Below are positions 1-5,267 of a stretch of DNA of 8,324 nucleotides, one piece after another (positions within the stretch are counted from its first letter, which is position 1; every line of letters starts with the position of its first letter). The DNA is from CAZOIA01 sp964579675 (GTDB taxonomy: Bacteria > Planctomycetota > Phycisphaerae > UBA1845 > PWPN01), in contig CAZOIA010000224.1 in NCBI GenBank assembly GCA_964579675.1, positions 1 through 8,324 of the forward strand, written 5' to 3'. The translations under genes were made by a program, and so were the position numbers. The notes below the pieces were generated by a model. That model searched no databases, was not told the origin of the DNA, and was given only the letters and a program-made list of their open reading frames with translations.

Positions 1-517
1 CCCTACGTAGCGCCGGCCACGGTGTCCCGACCTGGTCGGCCTCGATCGGGCGCAGATCCAGCTGCACCGGGGCGTCGATCCGCGGGTTGGTGGCCAGCAG
101 GCCGAAGACCTCGCCGCTTTCACACTGGGCGATCCGCATGGTGCGGAGCTTGTGTGCCAGGCCGACCGCCTTGGCCCACCGCGCGAATTCCTTCTCGATG
201 AGGCGGTTGGTCTCGGGATCGCCAGTGAGCATCTGCAGCCGCGGGCCGGTCCCGACGACGTAGTTGGCCAGCGTCAGCACGATCCCCTTGGCGTAGCTGT
301 TGTTGGCGACCTCGTACCGTGCCCGGCTCCGCAGGATACGCCTGACCTCGGCGTTGGCTGCCGCGTTCGCCGACAGGTGATCGGCGTTCGCCCAGTGCCG
401 CCTGTTCTCATAGGTGGTCTGGGCGGCGTCGTACTTGCCGCGGACGACAAGCAGCCGGCCAGGGCGTTTCCCGTCCGCCGGCTTGCGCGTTGCGAGTTGT
501 CGCAGCCACTTCAGCAC
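1..517 (-). CDS. Phage portal protein, lambda gpB-like (C-terminal part outside window)
   Basis: The portal is the dodecameric ring at one capsid vertex through which DNA is packaged. The visible 172 codons read MLKWLRQLATRKPADGKRPG at the N-terminus, then an Arg/Asn/Ala-rich segment and RARYEVANNSYAKGIV followed by GPRLQM. This is the usual start of lambda-type portals, where an R-x-R-E-L/V-x-x-N-N-x-Y-A motif precedes the first helical region. A later segment, CESGEVFGLLATNPR, also fits the family. The gene follows the small gpW-position gene directly. The GTG at 517-515 lies 2 nt past that gene's stop. An in-frame GTG at 523-521 overlaps the stop as GTGA and is an equally possible start (two extra residues). 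A GGGAG sequence lies upstream of both. The gene runs off the left edge, so its full length is unknown. The family call is by eye. Confidence 0.85.
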   Translation of the reverse strand, partial: MLKWLRQLATRKPADGKRPGRLLVVRGKYDAAQTTYENRRHWANADHLSANAAANAEVRRILRSRARYEVANNSYAKGIVLTLANYVVGTGPRLQMLTGDPETNRLIEKEFARWAKAVGLAHKLRTMRIAQCESGEVFGLLATNPRIDAPVQLDLRPIEADQVGTPWPALRR

Positions 518-519
518 TG

Positions 520-714
520 TCACACAGCTCCCGGCGGGACCGCCTTCGTCCGCCGCACGCCCAGGCCCTTCTTGGCCGCCTCTTTGGACGACAGGTACCG
601 GTCCGCCTCGATCTGGTCCTTCAGATCGTGTTGCTCGACGCTGCCCGAGTCGCCCTGGGCCCGCTTGGGCCCCTGCGCGTTGTCACGGATCGCACTGTCC
701 AAGTCGTCAGCCAT
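520..714 (-). CDS. Small phage packaging or head-joining protein in the gpW position
   Basis: This 64-residue protein begins MADDLDSAIRDNAQGPKRAQ and ends KKGLGVRRTKAVPPGAV. It is charged, probably mostly helical, and has no membrane segment. In lambda the order is A (terminase), W (68 residues, head-tail joining), B (portal). This gene has gpW's size and sits directly before the portal, and its tail with paired Arg and Gly/Pro recalls gpW, but the similarity is too weak to assert homology. The ATG at 714-712 is chosen because a GGAG lies 6 nt upstream. A longer in-frame ORF starting at 822 would run through the terminator hairpin and is unlikely. The stop overlaps or nearly touches the portal start, which implies translational coupling. 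The function is inferred from position only. Confidence 0.8.
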   Translation of the reverse strand: MADDLDSAIRDNAQGPKRAQGDSGSVEQHDLKDQIEADRYLSSKEAAKKGLGVRRTKAVPPGAV

Positions 715-741
715 CAGCCACTCCACATCGCGGAGCAACAA

Positions 742-813
742 CCGAAATGGGGCGAGACCCGAACAAAAAACGCCACGCAGAGATGCAGCCCTGCATGGCG
801 TGTCTCGTTTCGG
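742..813. repeat. Nested inverted repeats around a terminator hairpin
   Basis: Three pairs of arms are stacked around one centre. The outer pair is CCGAAA at 742-747 with TTTCGG at 808-813. The middle pair is CGAGAC at 753-758 with GTCTCG at 802-807. The inner pair is the 11-bp terminator stem at 770-780 and 791-801. On the right side the three arms are contiguous, while on the left they are separated by 5 and 11 nt. The outer arms therefore compete with, or extend, the terminator. It lies in the leader of the small packaging gene and portal pair, so an attenuator or antiterminator role is possible. The pairing is seen directly; the role is not. Confidence 0.65.
765..801 (-). terminator. Intrinsic terminator upstream of the small packaging gene and portal
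   Basis: On the minus strand an 11-bp stem, ACGCCATGCAG paired with CTGCGTGGCGT (one G-U pair), closes a 10-nt loop. It runs directly into a six-T tract (plus-strand A's at 765-770). This is a textbook Rho-independent terminator. It would stop minus-strand transcription from the accessory operon about 50 nt before the small packaging gene starts at 714. Alternatively it may act as a conditional attenuator of that operon. Confidence 0.75.
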
Positions 814-855
814 TCGACTCAAACGAGCGATGATCAGCCGCCCGCCTGCCGCCCC

Positions 856-875
856 GCCGGCCGAGGCCGGCTCGG
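856..875. repeat. GC-rich palindrome/hairpin in the packaging-operon leader
   Basis: The plus strand reads GCCGGCC-GA-GGCCGGC at 856-871. An overlapping alternative hairpin pairs CCGAG at 861-865 with CTCGG at 871-875 around a 5-nt loop. No T-tract follows on either strand, so it is not a complete terminator. It lies between the candidate promoter at 888-915 and the terminator at 765-801, within the same leader. Confidence 0.45.
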
Positions 876-879
876 TTGT

Positions 880-951
880 CTACTGCATATATACCCGATG
901 AACAAAGCCGTTCAACAGAAATTTGCCGATGGGGTAAGAATCATTACGCAT
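880..951 (-). CDS. Possible 23-residue ORF with strong RBS, or remnant of a truncated gene
   Basis: The ORF reads MRNDSYPIGKFLLNGFVHRV then YMQ and stops with TAG at 882-880. Its start has a striking ribosome-binding site: GGGGAGG, then 5 nt or fewer, then ATG at 951-949. The site begins right after the TAA (966-964) of the preceding small frame. The N-terminal YPIGKF recalls the first residues of YfiT/DinB-type metal-dependent hydrolases, which often begin with a few residues and then YPIG. That suggests the 5' stub of a larger gene cut off where the accessory block meets phage DNA. The match is six residues, so this is speculation. A genuine micro-peptide or an accidental ORF is possible. 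Confidence 0.25.
   Translation of the reverse strand: MRNDSYPIGKFLLNGFVHRVYMQ
888..915 (-). promoter_or_regulatory. Candidate sigma70-like promoter for the small packaging gene and portal
   Basis: On the minus strand TTGAAC (915-910) is followed by a 16-nt spacer and TATATA (893-888). Each box matches its consensus at four of six positions. Initiation near 881 would give a leader of about 165 nt containing the GC hairpin and the intrinsic terminator before the ATG at 714. It overlaps the doubtful 23-codon ORF. The boxes are ordinary enough to occur by chance in AT-richer DNA. Confidence 0.3.
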
Positions 952-963
952 CTAGACCTCCCC

Positions 964-1062
964 TTAGCCGGATGGACTGATAGCCTGGATGATGGCGGCA
1001 GCAGGTTGCTGGATACGGTCGAGCGAGTCGGCGAACGTACTCTTGTCACCGTCAACGGTCAC
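964..1062 (-). CDS. Overlapping 32-codon frame after gene A: coupled small protein or frameshifted C-terminus of A
   Basis: The stop of gene A (ACG TGA) overlaps a GTG in the -1 frame as GTGA. That frame continues as TVDGDKSTFADSLDRIQQPA and ends in TAA at 966-964. The same frame is already open from 1092, just upstream of A's stop. There it reads RPLLELLHVTVDGDKSTFAD, which looks more protein-like than A's own last residues, GLFLSFFT. Either A has a frameshift (mutational, recoded or sequencing error) and really ends at 964, or this is a tiny translationally coupled protein. No classical slippery heptamer is seen in the overlap. A strong Shine-Dalgarno sequence immediately after the TAA fits translation ending here. 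Confidence 0.35.
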   Translation of the reverse strand: MTVDGDKSTFADSLDRIQQPAAAIIQAISPSG

Positions 1063-1847
1063 GTGAAGAAGCTCAAGAAGAGGCCTTGTAGTCTAGGGTC
1101 AGCAAGTTCTGCTTCCGCCAGCGCTTTGAGTGTACCCTTTACTTGTTGTTCGTAGTCCTCCCTTTCAGGCCCGGGAGGCGGCCAAGTGTACTCAGCATGC
1201 GGCCAGCCTATCGCCTCCAAGACGTGAAATGACGGCCGTGGCACCGAGGCTATTGACTTCCAAGCACTCAGTTCCTCCCGAATGCAGGAAACCCTATCTT
1301 GGATTTCGTCGGGAGCCTCTCCTCGTTCTTTCAGCAGCTTGACAAGTACGCCGACCTCGGCCGAGCCGGGCCTGCTGGCTGCGTTCGGGTCGATATCCGA
1401 TAATGGCTGGCGCCAAGGATTGAGTAGCAGAATGAACGTCTCAGGCTGAAATAGAAACTCGGTGATAGGGAGTTGAAGGAGCTTCGCTAGTACAGGGCCA
1501 TAGATCTCTATTCTTCTTTTCGCCGCATCGTCACGGGTTGGGAGAAAGAGAACCTGTTGTTTTCCACGCACCTTGAAGAACAGAACTCTATTATACACCT
1601 CGAGCCTAATGCTGTCGTCCGTGGGACCTGCTAGGGGCTCCTGATCAGACAGAATAGAACGTAATCCGTCGTATGCCGTCTGGGAGAGGTAATACACGTC
1701 GTCCTGGTCCGTTTCATCCCGGTAGCGACGTGGCCTCCTCCGAACCCGATGGGGCTCTATTTCCAGATCCGTTTGAAAAACAGACTGGAGGGAAGACTTA
1801 CCGACGCCAGATGGACCGAGTACCACAAGGCTGGCTTCATGAACCAT
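1059..1847 (-). CDS. Gene A: P-loop NTPase, GTPase-like, with unusual G3/G4 regions
   Basis: This is a predicted cytoplasmic nucleotide-binding protein of 262 residues. Residues 7-19 hold a hydrophobic strand and an intact Walker A, VVLGPSGVGKSS, at the very N-terminus. An Arg/Asp-rich stretch follows (residues 34-52), which loosely recalls the GMP-binding region of guanylate kinases (R-x-P-R, then DQDDVYYLSQ). Strands VLFFKVRGKQQVLFLPTRDD (88-107) and ETFILLLNPWRQ (136-147) sit where small GTPases carry DxxG and NKxD, but neither motif is canonical. An unusual regulatory GTPase or a guanylate-kinase-like fold are both possible. The ATG at 1847 has AGGAGC 5 nt upstream. It is last in the minus-strand operon, 284 nt after gene B. 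The C-terminus is uncertain because of the overlapping -1 frame at 1092-964. It is visibly less GC-rich than the phage flanks (for example 47% in 1501-1560). Confidence 0.85.
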   Translation of the reverse strand: MVHEASLVVLGPSGVGKSSLQSVFQTDLEIEPHRVRRRPRRYRDETDQDDVYYLSQTAYDGLRSILSDQEPLAGPTDDSIRLEVYNRVLFFKVRGKQQVLFLPTRDDAAKRRIEIYGPVLAKLLQLPITEFLFQPETFILLLNPWRQPLSDIDPNAASRPGSAEVGVLVKLLKERGEAPDEIQDRVSCIREELSAWKSIASVPRPSFHVLEAIGWPHAEYTWPPPGPEREDYEQQVKGTLKALAEAELADPRLQGLFLSFFT

Positions 1848-2131
1848 TTCGGGCTCCTGACAAGGGAAAGGCTTTCTCGTCCACGTTCGTGCAGAGCGAC
1901 TTTACACCGTAGCAGGCGGCGCGCCAACCGCAAACGCATGACAACGCAAGCAAGCTTGCGGACCTGCTGTAAGGGACCTGTCATCAGGGTGTTACGCGCC
2001 TGCGAAGCATAACCGCATCCTTCTGTATGACACGACGGGGCAGGCTTGTGCAGTGCCAACCCATCCCGGCGTGGTCACCGGCCCAGGTAGGGCTTGCTCC
2101 GAGCATCAGACTAACATTTGTGAGTCCGGTA
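1848..2131. other. 284-nt gap between genes B and A, with a structured core
   Basis: I see no convincing gene here. Short ORFs cross it on both strands but lack good start sites and overlap the flanking genes. The other operon gaps are 60-73 nt, so A may have its own promoter or a small RNA may lie here. On the minus strand a weak pair of boxes (TTGCGG, 16-nt spacer, TACGGT) lies upstream of A, too weak to annotate as a promoter. A cluster of inverted and direct repeats lies at 1938-1984 (separate entry). Confidence 0.4.
1938..1984. repeat. Palindrome plus direct repeats upstream of gene A
   Basis: A 16-bp palindrome, CGCAAGC-AA-GCTTGCG, occupies 1945-1960. It is enclosed by an outer inverted pair, ATGACA (1938-1943) and TGTCAT (1979-1984). 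Inside the right half, GGACCTG occurs twice (1960-1966 and 1974-1980), separated by CTGTAAG. The 2-nt centre of the palindrome suits a dimeric DNA-binding protein better than an RNA hairpin. The position, 90-140 bp upstream of A's ATG, fits an operator or the core of a short structured RNA. Confidence 0.45.
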
Positions 2132-3076
2132 TTACGCCATGTCGTCCTGCATCTCCCGATTTTGGCCAAACTCAGCGCGACCAATCTCCTTGAATCCGGG
2201 ACGCTCTTCCTCGACAAACGTTTCCGTAAGCCAGTCGAAGAAGTGGACAGGCTTCGTGTTTTCGGGATCCTCTCCCATGATCACCAAGTACCGCGGCTGA
2301 TATGACCGGAGCTCCCTCTCGACCGTCGGCCAGAGCAGGTTGGTAAACCTGTCCAGTTGTCGCTGCCGATTCGCTTCGTCCGTCACATTGAGCCCGCTGG
2401 CAATGGTCGTGTGCAGGCTGCTGCTTCCGGCATACCAGTGCGGCTCGCCATGGCTGAAGAAGTATCGCAAATGCCTCCGTTTCGCCTCGCGTACCGCGCC
2501 ATCGTTTGCTCGCTCGATTTCCTTGATAAGGCGTACCAGAAACCCCAGGCGGAAATGGCGCGAATTAGGCAAAGGAGGGCAACCATTTTCCAAGTATTGC
2601 CGCCGCGCTGCCCGAAGCGATCCGAGATGGCCGGACACGTCATTGTTGATTCGACGGATCCACCACTCTGCCCTCTGGAATTCTTCGTCCGTTAGTTGTG
2701 ATCGGGCGATGAGATGCCGACTCGCGACCACCAGCGCTGCCCTAATGCGGTCCAGCCCCCGCTCGACGCACTTGACTACCAGAGCGCTGGAACCGTAGAT
2801 ACGCAGCCCCTCCGGCCGAATCGTCGGTGAGAGGGCGAGGCGGCAAACCGACTTGACGATTTCTGTGAACTCGTCTGCGGCAAACGTCGTCATGGCATCG
2901 AGCACCGTCCAGTGCGGATAGTCTCCCCAGGCCATCACCTCGCCACGGAGATCTTCCGGCTCAAGCAACTGGCGAAGGGGGTCGTCCTCGGGAGAAGCCT
3001 CTTCCCAGAACCGCCGAATCCACTGGCCATAGTCGGTCTCCTCGGCCGCCACATAAACCGTTCGGAAAACGTCCAT
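2132..3076 (-). CDS. Gene B: unrecognised 314-residue protein
   Basis: I do not recognise this family. It is soluble, with no signal peptide and no clear membrane segment. It is rich in Arg, Glu and Trp and mostly helical in appearance, with long amphipathic stretches around residues 95-160 (for example LTDEEFQRAEWWIRRINNDV) and 175-205. A segment around 205-222, FFSHGEPHWYAGSSS, concentrates His, Trp and Ser and is the best candidate for a conserved functional patch. A short hydrophobic strand, RYLVIMGED (262-270), is followed by an acidic tail. The ATG at 3076 has AGGAGC 8 nt upstream. It lies 60 nt after gene C and on the same strand, so it is very likely co-transcribed with D and C and works with them. 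No catalytic motif is identified. Confidence 0.82.
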   Translation of the reverse strand: MDVFRTVYVAAEETDYGQWIRRFWEEASPEDDPLRQLLEPEDLRGEVMAWGDYPHWTVLDAMTTFAADEFTEIVKSVCRLALSPTIRPEGLRIYGSSALVVKCVERGLDRIRAALVVASRHLIARSQLTDEEFQRAEWWIRRINNDVSGHLGSLRAARRQYLENGCPPLPNSRHFRLGFLVRLIKEIERANDGAVREAKRRHLRYFFSHGEPHWYAGSSSLHTTIASGLNVTDEANRQRQLDRFTNLLWPTVERELRSYQPRYLVIMGEDPENTKPVHFFDWLTETFVEEERPGFKEIGRAEFGQNREMQDDMA

Positions 3077-3136
3077 CTGGTTCTGCTCCTATTTGTTTGA
3101 GGGTCTCATGCATGTAACGTTTCGGCTGGCTAATCC

Positions 3137-4075
3137 TCACAAAGCTCGCGGATTCTTCCCGGTCCGAGACTCAGCGCGGTGGACTGACGCGAGACGGTTC
3201 TCCTCCAGTGCCTGCAGCGTTTTGTCGAAGAGCCTCTTCAAAATGCGGCGCAGATCGTCGTATCTCTTGAGGTGTTCCTCGACGTCGTCACCTGCCTCGA
3301 CCATATCATGAATCATCCGGTCAATGACAAGTTGGGCCACGTATCGGAATATCTGGTGCGCTTGCCCGAGCAGACGCCTGTGGCTGGGGTCGTCGGTAAT
3401 CGGGCCGAGCCAGACGGGCCTCTTGACTGTAAGGTCATCTGTTTCCAGGATAGAGAGAATTAGCTGGACCGTGGGATCGGTTGCCCAGCAGAACGCCGAT
3501 TGGGTCTCGAAATGGTGGTAGACGTCGCGCCCTACGATGAAGAACTCGGTCCGGATCTTGCTCAGGCCCAGATGCTTGAGTTTCTGGTGAAGTCGGGGAA
3601 ACAATAGACGGACGGCCACCAGTCCGGTCAAAACATCGAACTCTCCCTTGAAGTAGTCGTTGGACTTGTAGTCGCCAAGCACCAACGCCTTCGACTCGGC
3701 TTCCGCCAGCATTTTAGACCAGCCCGCGCGGTTCTCGGCACTCGGTTCCCCCTTAGTGTCGCCAGGAAACACAAACACCACCTGCACGACATCATCCTTC
3801 AATGCCTCGATGATCCCCAGCCGCCAACGGGGCGCGGTGTCGTAGGTGTCCACCTCGTGCAGGATCAGCGCCTTGCGTTGGGTTTCAAGCTCAGTCTTCA
3901 TACGGGCGAACGCCGACTTTGCGTGCTGCACTCCGGGGCTCTTGCGATCGTAAAGGAGGATCACCCGCGACAGTGGAAGTCGGGACAGCCCCTCCAAGAC
4001 GGTAATCAGCGACTCGGGACCCTTTACAAAAAAGGGCGTCGTCACAACCGCAACGACTTCACGTGGATCTAGCAT
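3137..4075 (-). CDS. Gene C: GT-A-like (glycosyltransferase-fold) protein, paralogue of gene D
   Basis: This 312-residue cytoplasmic protein aligns with gene D over most of its length. An N-terminal alpha/beta half includes SRVILLYDRKS (36-46) and VVQVVFVFPGDTKG (96-109), then KALVLGDYKSN (129-139). A second half has IRTEFFIVGRDVYHHF (174-189) and ATDPTVQLILSILET (198-212). The order hydrophobic strand + D, then hydrophobic-G-x-Y, then R-T-x-F-F, then T-V-Q-L resembles GT-A glycosyltransferases of the GT2/GT81 kind (DxD, IGxRY, acceptor region, x-VEIxLL). Here the DxD is reduced to PGD. The last 80 residues are charged and probably coiled-coil, and D lacks this extension. The ATG at 4075 has GAGGAG 7 nt upstream; an in-frame upstream ATG at 4201 would overlap D and lacks support. 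Activity is unproven and it may be a degenerate, non-catalytic partner. Confidence 0.86.
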   Translation of the reverse strand: MLDPREVVAVVTTPFFVKGPESLITVLEGLSRLPLSRVILLYDRKSPGVQHAKSAFARMKTELETQRKALILHEVDTYDTAPRWRLGIIEALKDDVVQVVFVFPGDTKGEPSAENRAGWSKMLAEAESKALVLGDYKSNDYFKGEFDVLTGLVAVRLLFPRLHQKLKHLGLSKIRTEFFIVGRDVYHHFETQSAFCWATDPTVQLILSILETDDLTVKRPVWLGPITDDPSHRRLLGQAHQIFRYVAQLVIDRMIHDMVEAGDDVEEHLKRYDDLRRILKRLFDKTLQALEENRLASVHRAESRTGKNPRAL

Positions 4076-4112
4076 TTCAGATCTCCTCGTATCTTCGTGT
4101 TTGGCGTGCTGC

Positions 4113-4136
4113 TTCGGTCTGCATTGTAGGACCGAA
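4113..4136. repeat. Hairpin in the gene D / gene C spacer
   Basis: TTCGGTC (4113-4119) and GACCGAA (4130-4136) form a 7-bp perfect stem around a 10-nt loop. No T-tract follows on the minus strand, so it is not an intrinsic terminator. In the transcript it would sit in the 73-nt spacer before gene C, where it could affect mRNA processing or stability and the ratio of D to C. Confidence 0.5.
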
Positions 4137-4148
4137 AAGCGTACCGCT

Positions 4149-5111
4149 TCACAACGGCAAATCGGGGTATCGCCGGCTCCAGTAATGACGTTCGTCTTCA
4201 ACCACGTACGCGATACGTAAGAGTTGATGAGCCAGAGAGTAGCTCCCCCAGCCTTCCGGCGGCTGCTTGATCCTCGTCACGAAGTGCTCTGCGACCTCGT
4301 ACTTTTCCGGTACGTCTGGATGTCGCGTTTGGATGATCGCACAGAGCAACAACTGTACCGTCCCCGCCCAGGGAAGCATGGTGGGTCGTCTTGGGCGGTT
4401 CACGAATTCCTCGAATAGGCGTCTGCTCAGGCTGAAGAATCCTGTCCGCGGCGTCGGGTGATGGTCTGCGTCGATTCGCTCTGAGCAGAACCAGTGCATG
4501 CTACGAGGGAATGCGCTCCAGAGTACGTCGATCGTAAACGCTTCAAGGAAGTTCTTGCGGATGTCCCCGCGCGACCCGCCCCCTGCCTTCGTAGCAGGAA
4601 GGAGGAACACGTCATCCTTAGCCGGATCCCTGTCGGCGCGGTCTTTCGCGCGGGTGACGTCCGTTTCGGCTTCGTACGTACCAATGAGCAGATCGACACC
4701 CGAATCGTTTGCCTTGTCAATGAATCCCTGAAGCCGTGAGTCCGGCGACGCGCAAGGGGGGGCCATGTACGTGATGTCAACCGGCAAATAGATAATGCGC
4801 TCGACCCTGCTATCCTGAAACGCCAACCACATATTCTTGAACCAGTCTTGGCATGGCCCTGTGGGAGAACCGTAAACATCGTAGAACACCCTCACCTCGA
4901 ACGCTGCCCCACTTTCTTGCTGCCAATGCTCGACTTCGGATTTCCACTTCGCCTCTTGTTCCCGCCGCTTCTCAAGAGAGACCGCGGCAGCATGCACCAA
5001 AAGGCAAACCAGTTCGAAGCCTCCCAGAGGGCGGACCATCGGCTCAAGCAACTCCTTGATATACCGACCGGGGCGAGAGCTGCGGATGTCCAATAGAAGG
5101 GCACGGATCAT
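4149..5111 (-). CDS. Gene D: GT-A-like (glycosyltransferase-fold) protein, first gene of the operon
   Basis: This 320-residue soluble protein begins MIRALLLDIRSSRPGRYIKE. A core strand, VERIIYLPVDITYM (103-116), corresponds to the DxD-bearing strand of GT-A enzymes. GVDLLIGTYEAE (138-149) corresponds to the ADxVIGxRY segment of GT2/GT81 proteins. PRTGFFSLSRRLFEEF (221-236) and PWAGTVQLLLCAII (247-260) resemble the acceptor-side region and the VEIxLL helix. Each block has a counterpart in gene C in the same order, so the two are paralogues. Only one Asp of the DxD remains, so nucleotide-sugar binding may be altered. An extra acidic/Arg loop (150-185) distinguishes D from C. The ATG at 5111 follows GGAGGT by 7 nt and is clearly preferred over ATG 5126 and the ORF's upstream end at 5267. 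Catalytic function is inferred only from fold-like motifs. Confidence 0.86.
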   Translation of the reverse strand: MIRALLLDIRSSRPGRYIKELLEPMVRPLGGFELVCLLVHAAAVSLEKRREQEAKWKSEVEHWQQESGAAFEVRVFYDVYGSPTGPCQDWFKNMWLAFQDSRVERIIYLPVDITYMAPPCASPDSRLQGFIDKANDSGVDLLIGTYEAETDVTRAKDRADRDPAKDDVFLLPATKAGGGSRGDIRKNFLEAFTIDVLWSAFPRSMHWFCSERIDADHHPTPRTGFFSLSRRLFEEFVNRPRRPTMLPWAGTVQLLLCAIIQTRHPDVPEKYEVAEHFVTRIKQPPEGWGSYSLAHQLLRIAYVVEDERHYWSRRYPDLPL

Positions 5112-5157
5112 TGTGCGAACCTCCATGGCTAGAGACGAGCCTCTGGATAACGACGTC

Positions 5158-5186
5158 TTGACCACTGGAAGGAACCGTACTACAAT
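5158..5186 (+). promoter_or_regulatory. Sigma70-like promoter reading toward the regulator
   Basis: TTGACC at 5158-5163, a 17-nt spacer, and TACAAT at 5181-5186 match consensus at five of six positions each with optimal spacing. Transcription would start near 5193, leaving a leader of about 75 nt before the ATG at 5268. A GTAC word abuts the -10 box and four or five more lie downstream of the start, so binding there would block this promoter. This fits autoregulation. Confidence 0.6.
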
Positions 5187-5256
5187 CAGAGGTGCCGTAC
5201 AAGAGCCTGAATCTGTATCGTACCTAGGAAGGTTGTTAGTACAGTACTTAGTACAG
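5175..5256. promoter_or_regulatory. Candidate operator array: six GTAC words between the divergent genes
   Basis: GTAC occurs at 5177, 5197, 5220, 5239, 5244 and 5251. The first three are CGTAC, with CCGTAC at 5175 and 5195. The last three form a direct repeat, TTAGTACAG (5236-5244 and 5248-5256), separated by TAC. This includes an odd-centred palindrome, GTACT-T-AGTAC (5244-5254). The first four are 20, 23 and 19 nt apart, near two helical turns, so they would face the same side of the DNA. LacI-type regulators commonly bind palindromes in the gap beside their own gene. Which protein binds here is inferred. Confidence 0.45.
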
Positions 5257-5267
5257 GATTGACACAT

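Noticed and set aside
520..822. Longer 100-codon version of the small packaging protein starting at 822
   Set aside because: The extra N-terminal part runs through the intrinsic terminator and inverted repeats and has no RBS; the ATG at 714 has a GGAG at good distance.
152..1155. Plus-strand ORFs of 139-249 codons over the portal and leader region
   Set aside because: They are antisense to the portal and small packaging genes, have Pro/Arg/Ser-rich shadow composition, and cross the terminator.
1848..2059. Small minus-strand ORF across the B-A gap (up to 100 codons, ending within gene A)
   Set aside because: It overlaps the start of A in another frame, has no RBS, and is rich in Arg, Leu and Ser as random GC-rich frames are.
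4427..4879. 150-codon minus-strand ORF overlapping gene D in another frame
   Set aside because: Its Arg/Ser/Thr-rich composition is typical of a shifted frame of a GC-rich gene, and gene D has the RBS and homology to gene C.
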